Source of the DNA: Candidimonas humi
Lineage (GTDB): Bacteria; Pseudomonadota; Gammaproteobacteria; Burkholderiales; Burkholderiaceae_B
NCBI RefSeq assembly: GCF_019166065.1
Contig: NZ_JAHTBN010000003.1
Location: 186,001-250,000 of the forward strand
Reading direction: 5' to 3'
Length of the DNA stretch: 64,000 nt
In this document: piece after piece, positions 16,062 through 25,430 of the stretch
Layout of the letters: the number at the start of each line of letters is the position of its first letter
Numbering within the stretch: the first letter of the stretch is position 1
Made by a program: the position numbers and the translations under genes
The notes under the pieces: generated by a model
Databases searched by the model: none
Told to the model about the DNA's origin: nothing
What the model saw: the letters and a program-made list of their open reading frames with translations, nothing else

Positions 16062-17816
16062 TCAGGCCCATGAATCCCGCAAGGTTGCGGTGCGGTTGAT
16101 CACCGGCTTGTCGGGCGTCGATTCTTCCCGGTCGGCCACGAAATAGCCCAGGCGCTCGAACTGCCATGTCGTTTCCGGCTCGGCGCGCGTGCCCGGCTCG
16201 AGCCAGGCCTGCACCGTACGGCAGGAATCCGGGTTCAGCGCCTGCAGGAAGTCGCGGTCGCCGCCGTCCGGATGCGGATCGGAGAACAGCCGGTCGTACA
16301 GCCGCACCTCGGCCGCCACGGCCTGCGCCGCGCTGACCCAGGTGATGGTGCCCTTGACCTTGACCGCGTCCGCACCCGGCGTACCGCTCTTGGTATCGGG
16401 CAGGTATTCGGCATGCACTTCCGTCACGCGGCCCTGGTCGTCCTGAACGTAGCCGGTGCATTTCACGATATAGCCGTACTTCAGGCGCACGGTATTGCCC
16501 GGGAACAAGCGGAAATATTTCTTCGGCGGCTCTATGCGGAAGTCGTCGCGCTCTATCCACAGTTCGCGCGAGAACGGGAATTCGCGGTTGCCCGCGTCCG
16601 GAGCGTGCGGATTGCGCGGCGCGTGGCAGACCTCGGTCTGGTCTTCCGGGTAATTGGTGATCACCAGCTTGAGCGGATCCAGCACCGCCACCGCGCGCTC
16701 GGCGCGCGGGTCGAGGTCGTCGCGCAGCGCCTGTTCCAGCAGGCTGTAGTCGATGCGCGAATCCGACTTCGAGACCCCGAGGCGCTCGCAGAACAGCCGT
16801 ATGGAGCTGGGCGTATAGCCGCGGCGGCGCAGGCCGGCCAGGGTCGGCATGCGGGGGTCGTCCCAGCCTTGCACATGGCCTTCGCGCACCAGTTGCAGCA
16901 GCTTGCGCTTGCTGGTGACCACATAGCTGAGGTTCAGCCGCGCGAATTCGTGCTGGCGCGGTAGCGGGCGCCGCAACTGGCCCAGGTCGGCCAGCTTGCC
17001 CAGGATCCAGTCGTAGAACGGGCGCTGGTCCTCGAATTCCAGGGTGCAGATGCTGTGCGTGATGCCTTCCAGCGCGTCTTCCACCGGGTGCGCCCAGGCG
17101 TACATGGGGTAGATCGGCCATGTATTGCCGGTGCGGTGGTGGGGCGCGTGGCGGATGCGATAAAGCACCGGGTCGCGCAGATTGATATTGGGCGAGCCCA
17201 TGTCGATGCGGGCGCGCAGCGCCATGCTGCCGTCCGGGTGCCGGCCGGCGCGCATTTCGCGCAGCAGGGCGAGCGATTCGGCCGCGGGCCGGTCGCGCCA
17301 TGGGGAGTTGCGGCCCTTTTCGGTGAGGGTGCCGCGATTGGCGCGTATCTCGTCGGCGCTCTGCTCGTCCACATAGGCATCGCCCGCCTGCACCAGCGCC
17401 TCGGCGAACGTGTACAGGTATTCGAAATAGTCGCTGGCGAAATAGCAGTTGCTCTCGCCCTGGTTATGCCAGTCGAAGCCCAGCCAGGATACCGTGTCGA
17501 GGATGGCCTGTACGTATTCGTCTTCTTCTTTCTCGGGATTGGTGTCGTCGAAGCGCAGGTGGCAGGCCCCGCCGTAGTCGCGCGCCAGCCCGAAATTCAG
17601 GCAAATGCTCTTGGCATGGCCGATATGCAGGTAGCCGTTGGGTTCGGGCGGAAACCGGGTACGGATCCGCGCCGGATCGGGGGCGCCCTGTTCCTGGAGC
17701 GCGGCCGGCCCGGGGCGGCCGGCCCACAGCTTGCCGGCGTAGCGGTCCTCGGCCAGGTCGCGTTCGATGATGGTGCGCAGGAAATTGGAGGCGGGCGGGT
17801 TGGATTCGAGGCTCAT
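16062..17816 (-). CDS. glnS: Glutaminyl-tRNA synthetase
   Basis: A 584-residue class I aminoacyl-tRNA synthetase that charges tRNA-Gln. It has the HIGH signature (PEPNGYLHIGHAKSICLNFG) and the second ATP-binding element in the KMSKS position (VTSKRKLL). The C-terminal anticodon-binding beta-barrels continue to DSWA. The ATG at 17816 (MSLESNPPASNFLRTIIERD) fits the family; the ATG at 17867 adds 17 unlikely residues. Its presence implies direct tRNA-Gln charging. It is divergent from the cytochrome bd-like genes and upstream of minC. Confidence 0.96.
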   Translation of the reverse strand: MSLESNPPASNFLRTIIERDLAEDRYAGKLWAGRPGPAALQEQGAPDPARIRTRFPPEPNGYLHIGHAKSICLNFGLARDYGGACHLRFDDTNPEKEEDEYVQAILDTVSWLGFDWHNQGESNCYFASDYFEYLYTFAEALVQAGDAYVDEQSADEIRANRGTLTEKGRNSPWRDRPAAESLALLREMRAGRHPDGSMALRARIDMGSPNINLRDPVLYRIRHAPHHRTGNTWPIYPMYAWAHPVEDALEGITHSICTLEFEDQRPFYDWILGKLADLGQLRRPLPRQHEFARLNLSYVVTSKRKLLQLVREGHVQGWDDPRMPTLAGLRRRGYTPSSIRLFCERLGVSKSDSRIDYSLLEQALRDDLDPRAERAVAVLDPLKLVITNYPEDQTEVCHAPRNPHAPDAGNREFPFSRELWIERDDFRIEPPKKYFRLFPGNTVRLKYGYIVKCTGYVQDDQGRVTEVHAEYLPDTKSGTPGADAVKVKGTITWVSAAQAVAAEVRLYDRLFSDPHPDGGDRDFLQALNPDSCRTVQAWLEPGTRAEPETTWQFERLGYFVADREESTPDKPVINRTATLRDSWA

Positions 17817-18010
17817 GCTGGCGAAAAACAGGGGGTAACGAAAAACAATATCATGCAAAGTAGGCATTTTGCCATGTTCCCCGGCTTCGTTCCGGCTTGC
17901 GGTGTTCCGTGCCGGGCGGTCTGCAGTAGTCAGGGCCGGCGAAGGGCTCTACACTACAGGCCCTAATTTATGAAGACGGAGGCGGCGCGCGGCCGGCCCT
18001 GGCGTCCGAC

Positions 18011-19345
18011 ATGGTGAATTCTTCTCTCTGGCTCTCGCAGATCCAGTTCTTCCTCAGCCTGGGGTTTCTCGGGCTGTTCGTGGTGGTGGAACTGGGGCTC
18101 GCGTGGCTGTTGCTGTATTTCAAGATACGCGCCCATATTTCGGGCCACGCCGGCTGGACGGCCGCCTACCGGTTCTGGGTCCGCGTCTTCGCCCTGGCCT
18201 TCGTGCTGGCCTTCGCCTCGAGCATGCCGGTCCTGATCCAGTTCGGCAGCCTCTGGCCCGGGTTGATGGGCAAGATCGGCGAGATCGCCGGTCCGCTGCT
18301 GGTGGCAGCCATTCTTACCACCTTCGTGTTCAAGTCCTGCTTCCTGGGCGCCATGCTGTTCGGCCAGCGGCGCTTGTCCGACCGCCTGCATACCCTGGTG
18401 GTGTTCATGGTGGCCCTGGGCTCTACGCTTGCGGCCTTCTGGATCATGGCCCTGATGTCCTGGATGCAGACCCCTGCGGGTGCCGTGATGCTCGATGGCC
18501 AGTACCGTGTCCTGGATTGGCGCGAGGTGCTGTTCAATCCTTCGGTGGCCTGGCACGGGGCGCTGCTGCTGCTGTCCGCCGGGCTTACGGCCGCCTTCCT
18601 GATGCTGGGCGTGACGGCCGGCCAGACGCTGCGCCGTCCGCTGGACGACAGCGAGCGCATGGTATTCAAGACGGCGCTATGCCTGGCCATGGCCTGCGTC
18701 CTGCTGCAGGGCGTTGCCGGAGCCGGGGCCGCGCGCGTGGTGGCGCGCTACGAACCCGCCAAGGCTGCCGCTGCGGCGGCGTACTGGCAGTCCGGCACAC
18801 AGCCCGACCTGGTGCTGTTCGCCTGGCCGCGGGCCGGCCATAATCACGCCGCCTGGGTCTGGCGCCACGCCGGCGGCCGCCTGCTGGGGCAGGATGAAAA
18901 AGGGCGCTTCCTGGGGCTGGACCATTTTTCCGGGATGAGCCCGCCGGTGGCGGGGGTTTTCTGGTCTTTCCGCCTGATGCTGCTGGTGGGCTTGCTGATG
19001 CTGCTGGCCAGTTGGGGCACTTATCTGCGGGTGCGCAAGCGGCAGTTCGATCCCAGCACGCTGTCCGAGCGCTGGCGCCGCTTCCTGCGCCTGATGATGC
19101 TCTCGGGCTGGGTCGGCAGCCTGGCGGGCCTGGCGACTTCCCTGTTCGGCCTGTCGCCTTTCGCCGTGAACGGCGCCGTGACGCTGTCCGAGATCGCCGG
19201 CACCACCGGTCCCGACATGCTGGCCGGGGCTCTGGTTGCCTATGCGCTGTTCTACGCGGTGCTGATGCTCGGCTTCCTGCATATGCTCAGGCACATCGCC
19301 CGCTACGGCGTGGTGCCGGTGGCGCGCACCAGGGGGCGGGCATGA
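18011..19345 (+). CDS. Cytochrome bd superfamily subunit I (CydA-like) lacking canonical haem ligands
   Basis: A 444-residue polytopic membrane protein that aligns along its length with CydA (LSQIQF near the start, VALGSTLAAFWIMALMSWMQ, SFRLMLLVG). In bd oxidase subunit I the haems are held by His19, His186, Met393, Glu99 and Glu445 (E. coli numbering), with Glu107 in the proton path. By my hand alignment these positions are Leu20, Leu185, Met323, Ala100, Gly388 and Lys108 here, so only the Met remains. The Q-loop is also shortened. The fold is probably kept but a normal oxygen reductase seems impossible. The stop overlaps the downstream CydB-like start. Confidence 0.82.
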   Translation: MVNSSLWLSQIQFFLSLGFLGLFVVVELGLAWLLLYFKIRAHISGHAGWTAAYRFWVRVFALAFVLAFASSMPVLIQFGSLWPGLMGKIGEIAGPLLVAAILTTFVFKSCFLGAMLFGQRRLSDRLHTLVVFMVALGSTLAAFWIMALMSWMQTPAGAVMLDGQYRVLDWREVLFNPSVAWHGALLLLSAGLTAAFLMLGVTAGQTLRRPLDDSERMVFKTALCLAMACVLLQGVAGAGAARVVARYEPAKAAAAAAYWQSGTQPDLVLFAWPRAGHNHAAWVWRHAGGRLLGQDEKGRFLGLDHFSGMSPPVAGVFWSFRLMLLVGLLMLLASWGTYLRVRKRQFDPSTLSERWRRFLRLMMLSGWVGSLAGLATSLFGLSPFAVNGAVTLSEIAGTTGPDMLAGALVAYALFYAVLMLGFLHMLRHIARYGVVPVARTRGRA

Positions 19346-20391
19346 TCGATTCCCTGGCCGCTTCGCTGGGCATGAGCTCGCATGACCCCGCTTTCTGGAT
19401 GCCGCTGGCCTTCATGGGCGTGCTTTACGCCGTCATCGTGGCCGGCACGGTGCTCGACGGCTTCGATATCGGGGTGGGCTGCCTGACGCTGTTCGCGCCG
19501 GCGGAACTGCGCCCGCGCATGGCCTCGCTGCTCAGTCCCTGGCGCGACGCCAACGAATTCTGGCTGTTCCTGGGCATGGGGCTGTTCGTCTCGGCCTTTC
19601 CCAATGCCTGGGGCAGCATCATGGGGCAGCTCTACCTGCCGCTGTGCCTGCTGGCCCTGGGCGTGCTGCTGCGCTCGGTTTCCTTCGAATTCCGGCTGCG
19701 TTCGCCGGTGGAAGTGCAGGCCCGCTGGCTGCAGGGCTTCGGGATCGGCTCGCTGGTCACGGCGCTGGCGCACGGGCTGCTGCTCGGGCAGCTCGTGGTC
19801 AGTTACCAGGACGAGCCGGGCTATACCTGGTTCTCGGTGTTCACCGGCGTGTGCGTGCTGGCCGCCTATTGTTTGCTGGGCGCCGTCTGGCTCATCATGC
19901 GCGTGGGCGGAAAACTGCGGGTGCGGGCCGTGCTGTGGGGCAGGCGCGCGGTGCGCTGGACCGCCGCGGGCGCGGTGGGGGTCTCGGTGGTGCTGGCCTT
20001 CGCCAATACCGGCGTCTTCCTGAAATGGAGCGACGGGCCACAATGGGGCGTGGTGGTGGGCCTGTGGATCTTCCTGCTGGTCGCCTTCGTCTCGGTGGAA
20101 ATGTGCCTGCAGCGCATGATCAACAGCAGCTACCGCACCACCATGTTCCCCTTCCTGATGGTGCTGCTGATCTTCCTGGTGACGCTGGGCGGCCTGGGCT
20201 ACAGCTTCTTTCCCTACCTGGTGCTGGACAACATCACCATCTGGGACGCGGCCGCCTCGGTCTCGTCGCTGCGCCTGATCCTGTCGGCCACCGTCATAGC
20301 CTTGCCGGTGGCGCTGATCTTCAACATCTGGGTGTACTGGCGCATGTTCGGCCTGTCGCGTCCGCCCTTGCCGCCGGATTTCAAGCCCTAA
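19342..20391 (+). CDS. Cytochrome bd ubiquinol oxidase subunit II-like protein (CydB-like)
   Basis: A 349-residue membrane protein of the CydB family. Conserved features are the first-helix motif GTVLDGFDIGVG, the DANEFWLF segment that corresponds to the GNEVW block, and SVSFEFRLRSP with the conserved Arg. The ATG overlaps the subunit I stop (ATGA), so the two are translationally coupled and should form a complex. In contrast to its partner it looks conventional. A reading that starts at 19012 is an extension in the wrong frame of subunit I. No small CydX-like ORF with good signals follows. Confidence 0.88.
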   Translation: MIDSLAASLGMSSHDPAFWMPLAFMGVLYAVIVAGTVLDGFDIGVGCLTLFAPAELRPRMASLLSPWRDANEFWLFLGMGLFVSAFPNAWGSIMGQLYLPLCLLALGVLLRSVSFEFRLRSPVEVQARWLQGFGIGSLVTALAHGLLLGQLVVSYQDEPGYTWFSVFTGVCVLAAYCLLGAVWLIMRVGGKLRVRAVLWGRRAVRWTAAGAVGVSVVLAFANTGVFLKWSDGPQWGVVVGLWIFLLVAFVSVEMCLQRMINSSYRTTMFPFLMVLLIFLVTLGGLGYSFFPYLVLDNITIWDAAASVSSLRLILSATVIALPVALIFNIWVYWRMFGLSRPPLPPDFKP

Positions 20392-20698
20392 ACCGAATAC
20401 CGTCCGAGTGACGGGCAGTGATTCCAAAATCATTGCCCGCCATTGCCAGTCGCGATTAATTCTTCGGGCGCAGCCTCTCCTATGGGCTCGAGCGGCATCG
20501 AACACTTCCGCAGTAAGCAGGTAACGATGCTGGGCGCGCCTGCAGCTTTCAACACATATGGGCCTATCGTGGCCGGGGCCAGGGCGGGCCTTATTGTCGT
20601 CGAATGCGTTGCGGACCTTGGGGATGATCGGGTACGTAGGGGCGATCACCGACAGGGGTTGTAACGCCGTTTCGCTCCATTAATACCGACGCCTTGCG
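20392..20698. other. Intergenic region, possible gene remnant
   Basis: A 307-base region between two convergent genes. On the minus strand one frame reads VIAPTYPIIPKVRNAFDD and another continues with GPYVLKAAGAPSIVT, as if a short coding stretch had been broken by a frameshift. I cannot assign a family. No strong terminator or RNA gene is seen. Confidence 0.3.
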
Positions 20699-21448
20699 TC
20701 AGGCTCCTTTGTTTCGAGTCCCATCCAGAGGGCGGAATTGATCATCGAAATTCTCCAGCGATGGAAACGAAACCAGGGGGCGCGTATCGATTTTCGCCAA
20801 CGCAGCTTCCAGTCGTTCGAGCATGGTTTCTCTCTCCTTCTGGGTGACATATGGCACGTGATAGGCGACAAAAGGTTCATGGACCTTGAAACCGACGTAG
20901 CCCAGGGTTCCTTGCTGCAAATGGCGCAGCATCCCGTTCGCCAGCTCTCCGTGGATGCCGGATGGACCGAACATATGCTCGCGTCCTCCCAGCGCTGTGA
21001 TGATCATGGCGCGTTTTTCGGCCATGCCGCCTCGATCGTAGACACGGCGGCCGCCATAGAACGTCCCCGAAAGAAAGACCCGGTCTATCCATCCCTTCAA
21101 TATCGCGGGGGCTGAGAACCAGAACACAGGAAAAACCAATATTAAAAGATCCGAGTCGAGAACTGCTTCGACCTCTTCTACGATGTCTGGCTCCAACGAG
21201 CCCTGAGTTCGGGCATGCCGTTGTTCCAGCGGATACACCAAATAATCAGGCCTGCTCCTGTTGCGGAAATCTGCGGCGCTTGCCACTGGATTGAACCGTT
21301 TGGCATAAAGATCCGAGACAGTGACTCGCCATCCAGTGCGCGTCAGCGTAGTGCGTGCGGTGTCCGCCATGGCGGCAACGAAAGAATGCGGCTCGGGGTG
21401 CGCGAAGACGATGTGGGCGCTTTTGCCCATGACGTCGGCTGTGCTCAT
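20699..21448 (-). CDS. NAD(P)H-quinone oxidoreductase, flavodoxin-like fold (NQO/KefF type)
   Basis: A 249-residue member of the flavodoxin_2 family. It starts near AHIVFAHPEPHSFVAA, the FMN phosphate loop, and has LLILVFPVFWFSAPAILKGW followed by DRVFLSGTFYGG, the diagnostic FMN-ring block. A GGGGGA ribosome site lies four bases before the ATG at 21448. Such enzymes reduce quinones or other acceptors by two electrons using NAD(P)H and FMN. It is the last gene of the leftward operon and overlaps the preceding enoyl-CoA hydratase gene by four bases, so it may serve a redox step of that pathway. Confidence 0.85.
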   Translation of the reverse strand: MSTADVMGKSAHIVFAHPEPHSFVAAMADTARTTLTRTGWRVTVSDLYAKRFNPVASAADFRNRSRPDYLVYPLEQRHARTQGSLEPDIVEEVEAVLDSDLLILVFPVFWFSAPAILKGWIDRVFLSGTFYGGRRVYDRGGMAEKRAMIITALGGREHMFGPSGIHGELANGMLRHLQQGTLGYVGFKVHEPFVAYHVPYVTQKERETMLERLEAALAKIDTRPLVSFPSLENFDDQFRPLDGTRNKGA

Positions 21449-22155
21449 GTAGTCCCCCGCTGTCTGAGTACGGCAAGGTTTATGGCGTCGACCTCCTCGT
21501 CGATGCGCCGATGCACGTCATAAGGCGATGTCAGGAGTCGCTTGATACGTGCGTAGGCCGAGCCGGACTTCGCGGCGAAATATTCCACTCTTTCTCGTGC
21601 CAGGGCATGCAATGTTTCTTGGTCGCAGATTTCTGTTACCAAGCCCCAGTCGTGAGCCTGTTGTCCGGAAAAAGCAGCTCCAGAGAGCATGATGCGCCTG
21701 GCTCGGCCCAGGCCTACGGCCTGCGCCAGCAATAGGCTGCTGGCTGCTTCGGGAGCAATCTCCATGTCGATGAACGGCAAATGTAGCTGTGCGTCGGACG
21801 TGCTTATCACCCAATCCGCATGGAGCAGCAGTGTGGCGCCTATGCCTACGGCATGGCCCTGGACTGCCACCACTAAGGGCTTCTGCAGCGCGGCGAGGGC
21901 ATGTAGAAAGGCAGGCACTGGGCCGTCCGGTTGTTGCGGCCAGTTTGAGAATGCGTGCAGATCGTGGCCGGCGCAGAAAACCTCTCCCGCGCCGGATAGG
22001 AGCACTGCACCCACCATGGGCTCCCGATCTGCGTCCGCCAGTGTTGATGCCAGCCTGGAGAACATCGGCATGTCGATGGCATTACGTTTGTCTGGCCGGT
22101 TCAGGATGATATGCAGCGTGTCGCCAAACCGTTCCGTCAGTATGTGGGCTGTCAT
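21445..22155 (-). CDS. Enoyl-CoA hydratase/isomerase family protein
   Basis: A 236-residue crotonase-fold protein. The N-terminus reads LNRPDKRNAID; the first oxyanion-hole loop is FCAGHDLHAF and the second is QGHAVGIGATLLLHAD, followed by LPFIDMEIAPEAASSLLL. The Glu of IAPE lies near where crotonases have one of the catalytic acids. GGGGGGA precedes the start. It would act on an acyl-CoA as hydratase, isomerase or hydrolase. It sits between a CoA transferase and a quinone reductase gene in one operon. Confidence 0.88.
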   Translation of the reverse strand: MTAHILTERFGDTLHIILNRPDKRNAIDMPMFSRLASTLADADREPMVGAVLLSGAGEVFCAGHDLHAFSNWPQQPDGPVPAFLHALAALQKPLVVAVQGHAVGIGATLLLHADWVISTSDAQLHLPFIDMEIAPEAASSLLLAQAVGLGRARRIMLSGAAFSGQQAHDWGLVTEICDQETLHALARERVEYFAAKSGSAYARIKRLLTSPYDVHRRIDEEVDAINLAVLRQRGTT

Positions 22156-22163
22156 GGTCCCCC

Positions 22164-23381
22164 CTAAATCACACCTTCCCGGCGCAACACCGCCTGTTCT
22201 GCTTCGGAAAGACCCAACAGGTGGCTGTAGACGGTTTCGTTGTCAGCCCCCATTTCCTTGGCGGTATGGTCAATCCGGCACGGCGAGTTGCGGAAACGAG
22301 GAACTACACCGGGGACTCGCACCGTGCCGAAATGTTCGTCATCGACGGATTGCAGAAATCGTCTGGATATCACCTGAGGATCATTCACGACCTGCTCCGC
22401 GGTATACACGGGAGCCAGCGTGCCGTGAGCTTTTTGAAAGCGCTCGACAGCTTCTTCCTGGTCGTGCACTAGAAACCATTCCTTGAATATCTGGTTCACT
22501 TTTGCCGCGTTCTGGCAGCGTGCGCGATTGCTCGCGAAGCGAGGGTCAGCCAACAAATCGTCGCGGCCGATGGCGCGGCAGTTGGCGGCAAACAGTGCAT
22601 CGGTGCTGCCGGACAGCGATACCCAGCCTCCATTGCGAGTCCGATACACCCCGGTTGGCGCGGCATACTGGCTCACGTTGCCTGACCGCTGTTGCGATTT
22701 GCCCAGCAGGTCGTACTGCATGGGAAGGAAATCCAGCAGCTTGATCATCGCTTCCGTCATGGACAGATCGATTTCCTCGCTGGGCGCGTGCGTGTGTCTC
22801 TCCCGGCGCCAGAGGGCTACCATTACGCCCAGTGCAGCGAAGAGGGCACCTATCGAGTCACCTATCGGATAGCCGGCATGCATGGGGGCGCCATCCCGTT
22901 CGCCGCTTATATAGGTCAGGCCTCCCATGGCTTCGAATATCCGCGCGAATCCCGGACGGTCGCGGTATGGGCCGTCTTGGCCGAATGCCGTGGCACGCAA
23001 CACGATCAGGTCTTTCCGGCACTCCCTCAATGTATCCAGATCCAACCCCCACCGCGCCAGCGTTCCAGGGCGGAAGTTTTCTATCAGAACGTCATAGTGC
23101 GGCAACAGGGATTTAAAGATCTCGCGCCCTCGGGGCTTTCGCAGATCCAGCGTAATCAATTGCTTGTCTCGGTTGACGACTTTCCACCACAAGGAGTGCT
23201 CGTCCTTGAATGGAGGGAAGTTGCGCAGCCCATCTCCTTGCTTGGGCAGCTCTATCTTCAGCACTTCCGCGCCATAGTCCGACAAGTACGATGCGGCCGA
23301 GGGGGCAGCCACGATGGTGGCCAGCTCGATCACCTTCAGACCGGCCAGCGGCCCTTCACGCGGTGAAGCATGTTGAATCAA
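22164..23381 (-). CDS. Family III CoA transferase (CaiB/BaiF type)
   Basis: A 405-residue CoA transferase. The N-terminus GLKVIELATIVAAPSAASYLSDYGAEV and the LLPHYDVLIENFRPGTL motif define the family. The catalytic Asp that forms the acyl-anhydride is most likely in YPIGDSIGALFAALG. It moves CoA from a donor thioester to a free carboxylic acid, which would activate the pathway substrate without ATP. It lies between two crotonase-fold genes, eight bases upstream of the 236-residue one, in the operon controlled by the LuxR-type ATPase regulator. Confidence 0.92.
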   Translation of the reverse strand: MIQHASPREGPLAGLKVIELATIVAAPSAASYLSDYGAEVLKIELPKQGDGLRNFPPFKDEHSLWWKVVNRDKQLITLDLRKPRGREIFKSLLPHYDVLIENFRPGTLARWGLDLDTLRECRKDLIVLRATAFGQDGPYRDRPGFARIFEAMGGLTYISGERDGAPMHAGYPIGDSIGALFAALGVMVALWRRERHTHAPSEEIDLSMTEAMIKLLDFLPMQYDLLGKSQQRSGNVSQYAAPTGVYRTRNGGWVSLSGSTDALFAANCRAIGRDDLLADPRFASNRARCQNAAKVNQIFKEWFLVHDQEEAVERFQKAHGTLAPVYTAEQVVNDPQVISRRFLQSVDDEHFGTVRVPGVVPRFRNSPCRIDHTAKEMGADNETVYSHLLGLSEAEQAVLRREGVI

Positions 23382-23429
23382 TTTGCGCTCCTGGTTTGAT
23401 GCTTTTGCTTGATGCGCCGCAAGGCGCCT

Positions 23430-24293
23430 TCACGCCGTCTGCAGCCCGTCGGGACGCTCGATGTCCCATTCATAGCGTAGAGGCTCGCGTTTCAGGAAGG
23501 CCTCGACGGCTTGCTTGTGGTATGGCGAGGCCATGGAAATTCCCTGTGCATAGGACTCCATCAAACTGGAAGCGCTGTAATCCGATTCAAGGCTGCGGTT
23601 GAGCATCGCCTTGGTCATGGCCAAGGCCTCCGTCGGGCCTCTACGAATCGTGTCTGCTATTGCACGCGCGTTGCTCATCAGTGACTCTTGCGGAAAGACG
23701 GAATGGACCACCCCCATGGAGTGGGCAGTCTGGGCGTCCAGGCATCGCCCCGTCAGGAATATGTCCCGGGCGGCGGCCAGGCCCACGAGGCGGGAAAGGC
23801 AGTAGATGGCGCCGAAGTCGGGCACCAGCCCAAGGCGGATGAACGACATGCAGAAATCGGCTCGTGGCGAGGCCAGGATGAAATCGGCATGCAGCGCCAG
23901 ACTGAAGCCGCCACCATACGCAGGACCGTCCACGCAGGCGATGACGATCACATCGAGATTCCGCAAGCGGGACAACCAGCGCGTGGCGGCTTCCAGCCGC
24001 CGCCGCGTCGCGTCCGGAGAGTGGCTCGATGGGTCGCTGTCGCTCATACGGGCGCGCATTTCCCTGATGTCGCCGCCTGCGCAGAAGCTGCCGCCCGATC
24101 CGTTCAACAACAAGCACTTGACTGTGGAGTCATTCCCGACGACGTCCAGCATGCGCTCGTAGTCTTTGCGCAATGCCGACCCCAGCGGGTTGCGATGCGG
24201 GGCATCATTGTGGGTGAACTCGGCTACGCCTCGGGCTATCCTCAAATAAGACACGGACAGCGCAAACTCTCTTCCTCCCATATCTTGCGCCAT
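23430..24293 (-). CDS. Enoyl-CoA hydratase/isomerase family protein
   Basis: A 287-residue crotonase-fold protein and the second of two in this operon. The oxyanion loops are FCAGGDIREMRARM and DGPAYGGGFSLALHAD, followed by SFIRLGLVPDFGAIYCLSRLVG; the Asp of VPDFG occupies a catalytic acid position seen in isomerases, whereas hydratases have Glu there. It begins seven bases after the Bug gene stop, so the receptor and enzyme genes are co-transcribed. An isomerase or hydrolase role on the CoA ester made by the CoA transferase is likely. Confidence 0.87.
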   Translation of the reverse strand: MAQDMGGREFALSVSYLRIARGVAEFTHNDAPHRNPLGSALRKDYERMLDVVGNDSTVKCLLLNGSGGSFCAGGDIREMRARMSDSDPSSHSPDATRRRLEAATRWLSRLRNLDVIVIACVDGPAYGGGFSLALHADFILASPRADFCMSFIRLGLVPDFGAIYCLSRLVGLAAARDIFLTGRCLDAQTAHSMGVVHSVFPQESLMSNARAIADTIRRGPTEALAMTKAMLNRSLESDYSASSLMESYAQGISMASPYHKQAVEAFLKREPLRYEWDIERPDGLQTA

Positions 24294-24299
24294 GTCGAC

Positions 24300-25328
24300 T
24301 CAGGATGTAGATAAAGAAAGATTCAGATCATGTGCCAGCGTGACGATACGTTTGCGCTGTGATAGGAAGAACTTTGCCGTTTCTTTGGTATCGGCATAAT
24401 GGGGCACAATGCCTATGCCCAGGAGTTCCTTGTGTACGTCAGGAAGCGCCAGCAATTTTTTGACGGAGGAACCAAGTACTTTGACTGTGGACTCTGGCGT
24501 ACCGGGCGGTGCAATCAGCATGAACCACGGTGCGAGCCCTTCGGCGTCGGCGGGCATGCCCACTTCACGCCCTGCGGGTACCTTGGGTTGGTTGGGTGAG
24601 CGATCCGGTTCAGTCACGAGCAGCAGCTTTACCGCGCCGCGTTCGAGCATGGGCCGCACCCCTGCGTATTCGATCATCGCGAAATCGACCTCGCCCGCAC
24701 CCAGCGCCAGCGATAAAGGCCCACCCCCCCGGTATGGCACGTCCACCACATGGAAGCCGGCGGATTTGGCTAGCGCCAGCCCTGCTAGGTGAGGATTGCT
24801 GCCCTTGCCCTGGTGACCGAATGCTAGGCTGCCCTTTTTCCGGGCGTAGTTGACGAACTCTTGGTACGTATTCACACCCAGGTTGCTGCGCACTACAAGA
24901 AACATCGGTGCGCGGCCTAGCATCGCAACTGGGGTGAAGTTACGCCCCGGATCGAAAGACAAGCCCTTGAAAAGCAGCGGAAACGCGGCTGTGACTGCTG
25001 TTGCGAAACCGAGCATATATCCGTCTGCCGTTGATTTCTGAACATCGTCCATCGCTATGCGGGTAGCGGCGCCGGGGCGATTGTCGACTATGAACTGTTG
25101 ACCCAGCATGGCGGACAGCCTCTTGGCGACTATTCTCGCAAAGGCGTCGGTGGCGGCACCGGGCGAAAAGCCGACCATCAAGCGCACAGGCCGGCTCGGA
25201 TAGTTCTGCGCCAGGCTGGCCGCGGGCAGGCCCCCGGATGCAAACAGTCCCAGCGCAGTCAAGTGTTGCAACGCGCGACGCCGGCCGGCCGCGAACCGGA
25301 CCGGGGTATCAAAATGACTCTCAGACAT
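24300..25328 (-). CDS. Bug-family periplasmic solute-binding protein
   Basis: A 342-residue tripartite tricarboxylate transporter receptor. The ATG at 25328 is preceded by an excellent AGGAGGAG site; in-frame ATGs further upstream are worse. The signal peptide is long (residues 1 to about 40) with a run of arginines (FAAGRRRALQHLTALGLFASG) but not a full Tat motif. Mature features are YPSRPVRLMVGFSPGAATD, VDNRPGAAT and VPYRGGGPLSLAL. It is the first gene of the CoA-pathway operon and probably binds the acid degraded there. No TctAB permease genes accompany it. Confidence 0.9.
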   Translation of the reverse strand: MSESHFDTPVRFAAGRRRALQHLTALGLFASGGLPAASLAQNYPSRPVRLMVGFSPGAATDAFARIVAKRLSAMLGQQFIVDNRPGAATRIAMDDVQKSTADGYMLGFATAVTAAFPLLFKGLSFDPGRNFTPVAMLGRAPMFLVVRSNLGVNTYQEFVNYARKKGSLAFGHQGKGSNPHLAGLALAKSAGFHVVDVPYRGGGPLSLALGAGEVDFAMIEYAGVRPMLERGAVKLLLVTEPDRSPNQPKVPAGREVGMPADAEGLAPWFMLIAPPGTPESTVKVLGSSVKKLLALPDVHKELLGIGIVPHYADTKETAKFFLSQRKRIVTLAHDLNLSLSTS

Positions 25329-25430
25329 GCCTCTCCTCCTGATTCTTGCCAGTCTTGGGCTGGTGGAGTGCATTATTCCAAGGGTAGCCTTCACCCCTAC
25401 CCACCCATGTCGGGGGGGATGGGGTCTTGG

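Noticed and set aside
16048-17301. Extension of the minC frame far upstream
   Set aside because: It runs through glnS in another frame; glnS is certain and the extension has no conserved residues.
18011-20391. A normal cytochrome bd or cyanide-insensitive oxidase
   Set aside because: Both types keep His19 and His186 equivalents in subunit I, which are Leu here.
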